Assembly: GCF_030009775.1 (NCBI RefSeq)
Contig: NZ_JASCTH010000033.1
Location: 25,141-70,712 of the forward strand
DNA from: Actinoplanes sandaracinus
GTDB lineage: Bacteria; Actinomycetota; Actinomycetes; Mycobacteriales; Micromonosporaceae
Length of the DNA: 45,572 nucleotides
Direction: 5' to 3'
Position 1 is the first letter of the stretch. Each line of letters begins with the position of its first letter. Positions 42,462 to 45,572 of this stretch are shown piece by piece. The notes beneath the pieces are model-generated. The model was not told the DNA's origin. It saw only the letters and a list, made by a program, of their open reading frames with translations, and ran no database searches. Position numbers and translations under genes: made by a program.

Positions 42462-43442
42462 GTGAAGAGACGTATGGGTGTGACGGCTGCCGCGGCCGTC
42501 GCGATGGTCCTGAGTGGCTGTACGTCGGGCGATGAACCGGCGCAGACTCCGGGCCTCGAGACGAGAGGCACCGTGCTCACCACCGTGCAGCCGGCCCGGC
42601 AGGACCTGACCAACCAGATCAGCCTGACCGGGAAGGTCAGCATCAACCCGACCTTCGGGATCGTCTCGCCGGCCGAGGGCGAACTGCGCTTCACCGAGCG
42701 CCAGCCCACCACCGTGCCGGTCAGCCGGGACACCTGGGTGGCGACCGTCTGGGAGGACAGCGTCCCCCGCCGGGTGTACGTCCCGACCGGCGCCGTGATG
42801 GCCGGGCGGCTGATGAACGACCGCACTCCGGTGGCCAAGGGCATGCCGGTGGTGTCCGCCAAGCACATCGGTTACGGCATCGTGGCCGAGATCGACAGCG
42901 CCCAGGCGTACCGGATCTCCGGGTCCGTCGAGTCGATCAAGGCACAGATCAAGAACGGTCCGGGTCCGTTCGACTGCGAGCCGGTCGGCACCATCGCGGC
43001 ACTGCCGGCGGGCACGTTCCCCGAGCCTGAGGCCCCCGCGAGCCCCGCCCCGAACGCCAACGCCTCGGCCGCCGCACCGCCCGCCGAGAACAAGGCGCCG
43101 GCGACCGCGCCCGACGGTTCCGAGCCGACCGGGCTGCGGCTGGTCTGCGTCGCCCCGGAGAAGGTCAAGCTGATCAACGGCGCCGAGGTGACCCTCGACG
43201 TGGTCACCGGCCGGGCCGAGAACGTCCTGGTGCTGCCGGTCGAGGCGGTCGCCGGCCTGCAGGGCAAGGGCAAGGTCGACCTGGTCGTCGGCGAGGAGCG
43301 GCAGCGCAAGACGATCGACGTGGTGCTGGGCATCTCCGACGGCAAGGTCGTGGAGGTCAAGAAGGGTCTCACCGGCAACGAGACCGTCGCGGTCCCCGGC
43401 CCGAACCTGCCCACCGCGGCGCCGACCGAGGTGACCGGGTGA
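42462..43442 (+). CDS. lipoprotein adaptor of a MacAB-like export system
   Basis: A 326-residue lipoprotein (lipobox LSGC, Cys20) with the adaptor fold of efflux membrane-fusion proteins: beta-barrel region around 190-300 (GAEVTLDVVTGRAENVLVLP then VEAVAGLQGKGKV) and a C-terminal KKGLTGNETVAVPG. A low-complexity Pro/Ala linker (about 190-225: SPAPNANASAAAPP...) interrupts the barrel between two Cys residues that may be bridged. GTG 42462 follows AGGGGG by 6 nt. Its stop overlaps the ATPase start, so the three genes are one operon. The role is to link the permease to outside substrates in a Gram-positive. Substrate unknown. Confidence 0.82.
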   Translation: MKRRMGVTAAAAVAMVLSGCTSGDEPAQTPGLETRGTVLTTVQPARQDLTNQISLTGKVSINPTFGIVSPAEGELRFTERQPTTVPVSRDTWVATVWEDSVPRRVYVPTGAVMAGRLMNDRTPVAKGMPVVSAKHIGYGIVAEIDSAQAYRISGSVESIKAQIKNGPGPFDCEPVGTIAALPAGTFPEPEAPASPAPNANASAAAPPAENKAPATAPDGSEPTGLRLVCVAPEKVKLINGAEVTLDVVTGRAENVLVLPVEAVAGLQGKGKVDLVVGEERQRKTIDVVLGISDGKVVEVKKGLTGNETVAVPGPNLPTAAPTEVTG

Positions 43443-44140
43443 CCGCCCTGATCCAGCTCTCCGGGATCACCAAGGTCCTCAAGGGGCAGGAGCAGCCCCG
43501 GACCATTCTCGACGGGGTCGGCCTGGAGGTGTTCCCCGGCGAGAGCATCGCCATCGTCGGCCGCTCGGGTTCCGGCAAGAGCACGCTGCTCAGCGTGCTG
43601 GGCCTGTTCGACCGTCCGGACCAGGGCACGTACCTGCTCTCCGGGAACGACATCAGCCGGCTGCCGGAGCGCCGGGCGGCGAAGCTGCGCAGCTCCCACT
43701 TCGGTTTCGTGTTCCAGCGGTTCTTTCTGCTCAAGCACCTGACGGCGGCGCAGAACGTGGCGATGGCCCTGGTCAACGGCCAGGGCTGGCTGCCTCGCCG
43801 GGAGCGCCGGGCCAGGGTCATGCAGGCCCTGGAGCAGGTCGGCATCGCCCACCTGGCGAAGAACCGGCCGGCCCGGATGTCCGGTGGTGAGCAGCAGCGG
43901 GTGGCGATCGCCCGGGCCCTGGTCCGGGAGCCGAAGATCCTGCTCGCCGACGAGCCGACCGGCGCCCTGGACACCGAGACCGGCGCCCTGGTGATCGACG
44001 CCCTGCTGGGCGTCACCGCTCACGGCTGCGCGCTGATCCTGGTCACCCACGACCGTGATCACGCCGCACGGATGGGCCGCGTCCTGCACCTGGACGCGGG
44101 CGTGCTCACCGAACAGGTCGCGGTCGGAGGCACAGCATGA
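43439..44140 (+). CDS. ABC transporter ATPase (MacB/LolD-like)
   Basis: A 233-residue ATPase of the MacB/LolD group. Walker A GRSGSGKST (about 41-49), Q-loop FQRFFLL, signature RMSGGEQQRVAIARAL, Walker B ILLADEPTGALD and the H-loop LVTHDRD. DEPTGALDTET is typical of the group that powers FtsX-type permeases by mechanotransmission. GTG 43439 overlaps the adaptor stop (GTGA), and its own stop overlaps the permease start (ATGA). Confidence 0.92.
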   Translation: MTALIQLSGITKVLKGQEQPRTILDGVGLEVFPGESIAIVGRSGSGKSTLLSVLGLFDRPDQGTYLLSGNDISRLPERRAAKLRSSHFGFVFQRFFLLKHLTAAQNVAMALVNGQGWLPRRERRARVMQALEQVGIAHLAKNRPARMSGGEQQRVAIARALVREPKILLADEPTGALDTETGALVIDALLGVTAHGCALILVTHDRDHAARMGRVLHLDAGVLTEQVAVGGTA

Positions 44141-45429
44141 TCCGGTTCTCCGGGCGGCTTCGGTCCGCCCTGATCATCGGCCTGCAGGGCATCCGGTCCC
44201 GCAAGCTGCGCACGCTGCTGTCGATGGTGAGCCTCTTCCTCGGTGTGCTCGCCGTGGTCGTGGTGCAGGCCGGCGCGAGCATCGCCGAACGGGCCGTTCT
44301 CGCCGACATGGAACTCTACGACGGCTTCGACGGCACCGTGGTGATGGAGATGGGCGGCTCGTCGCCGAAGGTCGAGCCGATCGTTCTGGACACTGTCGCC
44401 GGCCGGTCTGACGCGGTGGCCATGACCGGCATGCAGGCGATCATCGGTGAGCCCGGGGTGCGGCCGGTCAATCAGGGTGGCGGATCCTTCGACGACAGCT
44501 GGGGCGGCTCGCCGATGATCTGCGACGAGCAGGGCAACTGCCGGGAGCAGACACCGGCGGAACTCGGCCCGCAGGGTCAGGCCATCGAGCTTCGGCTCAC
44601 CGCGCTCACCGGCGACGTACGGCAGTTCCGGCCGTACCGTCCGCAGGCCGGTCAGTGGCTGGACTTCACGTCGGTGCCGATGATGGCCCCGCGGCTGGTC
44701 CTTAACAAGGAGGCGGCGAAGGGCTTCGACCGCTACAAGGTGCCCGCCGAGATGCGGGTGCCCGGGGCGTCGGCCAACATGACCCCGCAGTTCGTCGGCG
44801 TGGTCGACGACGGCGACGCCTCGCCTCGGGCCTATGTGCGGCTGGACGAGTTGACCCAGTGGGTGCCGGCCGGCAAGCTCGTCGACCCGAACATGGGTGA
44901 GGTGCGGGTGCTGATGTCCTCCGGGACGCCCGTCGAGCAGGTGCTGACGAGCAAGCTCAAGGCCGTCAACATCGAGCCGTACGTCCACATCGTCAACTCC
45001 CGTGAGGAGCAGGAGAGCGAGCTGGCCCTGATGCGGTGGATCTTCCTGGCGATGGCCGGCCTGGTCCTGCTGATCGGTGTCGCCGGCATCCTCAACGTCG
45101 GCCTGGCCACGGTCGGCGAGCGGGTGGAGGAGTTCGCGCTGCGTCGGGCGGTCGGCACGCCCCGGGCCCTGTTGGCCGGCATCGTGCTGGCCGAGACGCT
45201 GATCACCGGTCTGCTCACGGCCGCGCTGGCGATCGGGGCGAGCGCGGCGGCCCTGAAGGCGTTGGTCACGCTGGCCGGCGATTCGCAGCCGTTCCTCCAG
45301 GGTGTGGAGTTCCCCTGGGAAGCCGGGGTGGCCGGGGTGATCGCCGGTCTGGTCGCGGGTGTGCTGGGCGGTTTCGTCCCGGCGATCCGGGCGGCCGGGA
45401 TCCCGATCGCGACGGTCATGCGAGCCTGA
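44137..45429 (+). CDS. ABC permease, MacB/FtsX type
   Basis: A 430-residue permease with the MacB layout: helix 1 (about 25-47, LRTLLSMVSLFLGVLAVVVV), a large extracellular domain (about 48-300), then three helices (MRWIFLAMAGLVLLIGVAGI; about 345-375; about 390-420) and a short tail IPIATVMRA. The extracytoplasmic domain holds a CDEQGNC pair that could be bridged. Together with the ATPase and lipoprotein it should form a mechanotransmission pump for peptides, lipids or an antibiotic. The C-terminus is repeated in degenerate form in the DNA after the stop. Confidence 0.9.
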   Translation: MIRFSGRLRSALIIGLQGIRSRKLRTLLSMVSLFLGVLAVVVVQAGASIAERAVLADMELYDGFDGTVVMEMGGSSPKVEPIVLDTVAGRSDAVAMTGMQAIIGEPGVRPVNQGGGSFDDSWGGSPMICDEQGNCREQTPAELGPQGQAIELRLTALTGDVRQFRPYRPQAGQWLDFTSVPMMAPRLVLNKEAAKGFDRYKVPAEMRVPGASANMTPQFVGVVDDGDASPRAYVRLDELTQWVPAGKLVDPNMGEVRVLMSSGTPVEQVLTSKLKAVNIEPYVHIVNSREEQESELALMRWIFLAMAGLVLLIGVAGILNVGLATVGERVEEFALRRAVGTPRALLAGIVLAETLITGLLTAALAIGASAAALKALVTLAGDSQPFLQGVEFPWEAGVAGVIAGLVAGVLGGFVPAIRAAGIPIATVMRA

Positions 45430-45490
45430 CCGTCGCCATGGCGATCATGCGAGTCTGACCCTCGCCGTGGCCATGCGAGCCTGAACATCG
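45418..45490 (+). repeat. three imperfect copies of the permease gene end
   Basis: ATGCGAGCCTGACC..., ATGCGAGTCTGACC... and ATGCGAGCCTGAAC... occur at 45418, 45447 and 45473. Units are 29 and 26 bases, then a partial copy. The first includes the real stop codon. Could be a natural tandem duplication or, given the artefact that follows, a misassembly. Confidence 0.6.
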
Positions 45491-45494
45491 ACGC

Positions 45495-45531
45495 GGGGGG
45501 GGGGGGGGGGGGGGGGGGCCCCCCCCCCCCC
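45495..45531. other. G24-C13 homopolymer run, probable assembly artefact
   Basis: 24 G followed by 13 C is not expected in native DNA of this kind and cannot be read reliably. It lies in the last 80 bases of the window; the sequence after it (45532-45572) shows no gene. The stretch should not be interpreted biologically. Confidence 0.7.
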
Positions 45532-45572
45532 GGTGGGGGTGACACAAAACGGCGAGGACACAAACAAGAGTA

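Overview
The window is very GC-rich, uses many GTG starts, and carries two F420-type luciferase-like oxidoreductases, an MpaB-type oxygenase and several secreted hydrolases. This points to a soil actinomycete, most likely a Micromonosporaceae member such as an Actinoplanes relative; the genus is inference. I see about 40 protein genes, one odd tRNA-like gene, and no CRISPR array, insertion sequence or phage module. The last ~80 bases contain a G24/C13 run that looks like a contig-end artefact.

Layout. 1-4.4 kb: NrtR-like Nudix regulator, a FIST sensor coupled to a GAF-GGDEF diguanylate cyclase, and a bacterial voltage-gated channel with a possible Ca2+-binding loop. 4.4-11.3 kb: a secreted GH43 arabinanase and a 1164-residue multi-domain clan GH-A hydrolase, both preceded by a LacI-type TGTTAgCGctAACA-like operator, with an LLM oxidoreductase and a DUF4142 protein between them. 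11.8-14 kb: a three-gene, ATGA-overlapping operon (FadR-type GntR regulator, alkylglycerol-monooxygenase-like enzyme, YhhN lysoplasmalogenase) behind a near-consensus FadR palindrome. This looks like a self-regulated ether-lipid cleavage system and is the most interesting locus here. A tRNA-like gene with an extended acceptor/T helix follows.

14.7-17.7 kb: an MprF/LysX-type aminoacyl-lipid synthase overlapping a membrane-anchored esterase, probably a make-and-break pair for aminoacylated lipids. 17.8-21.7 kb: acyl-CoA dehydrogenase, GntR/FCD regulator, F420 oxidoreductase and MpaB oxygenase, with the same 14-mer (TATCAAA twice) in both intergenic regions. 21.7-27.1 kb: secreted M14 carboxypeptidase, SMI1-like protein, trypsin, a decayed stretch, NADAR glycosidase, GH26 lipoprotein and a small secreted GY-repeat protein.

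27.1-33.8 kb: a beta-oxidation locus (fatty acyl-CoA ligase, double-headed TetR regulator, thiolase, FadB-like protein) in which the word AAGTTAGCCG recurs at both regulated promoters. 33.9-38.9 kb: phosphotransferase, PIG-L deacetylase, a 152-bp element with 37-bp perfect inverted arms that now encodes the tail of an ABC exporter, and a MatB-like acyl-CoA synthetase. 38.9-45.4 kb: a GGDEF-EAL protein with a degenerate cyclase site and intact phosphodiesterase motifs, a probably leaderless metallophosphatase, a small zinc-ribbon protein, and a MacAB-like lipoprotein/ATPase/permease operon.

Working together: lipid turnover (ether lipids, fatty acids, aminoacyl lipids), plant-polysaccharide use, and cyclic-di-GMP signalling at both ends of the window.
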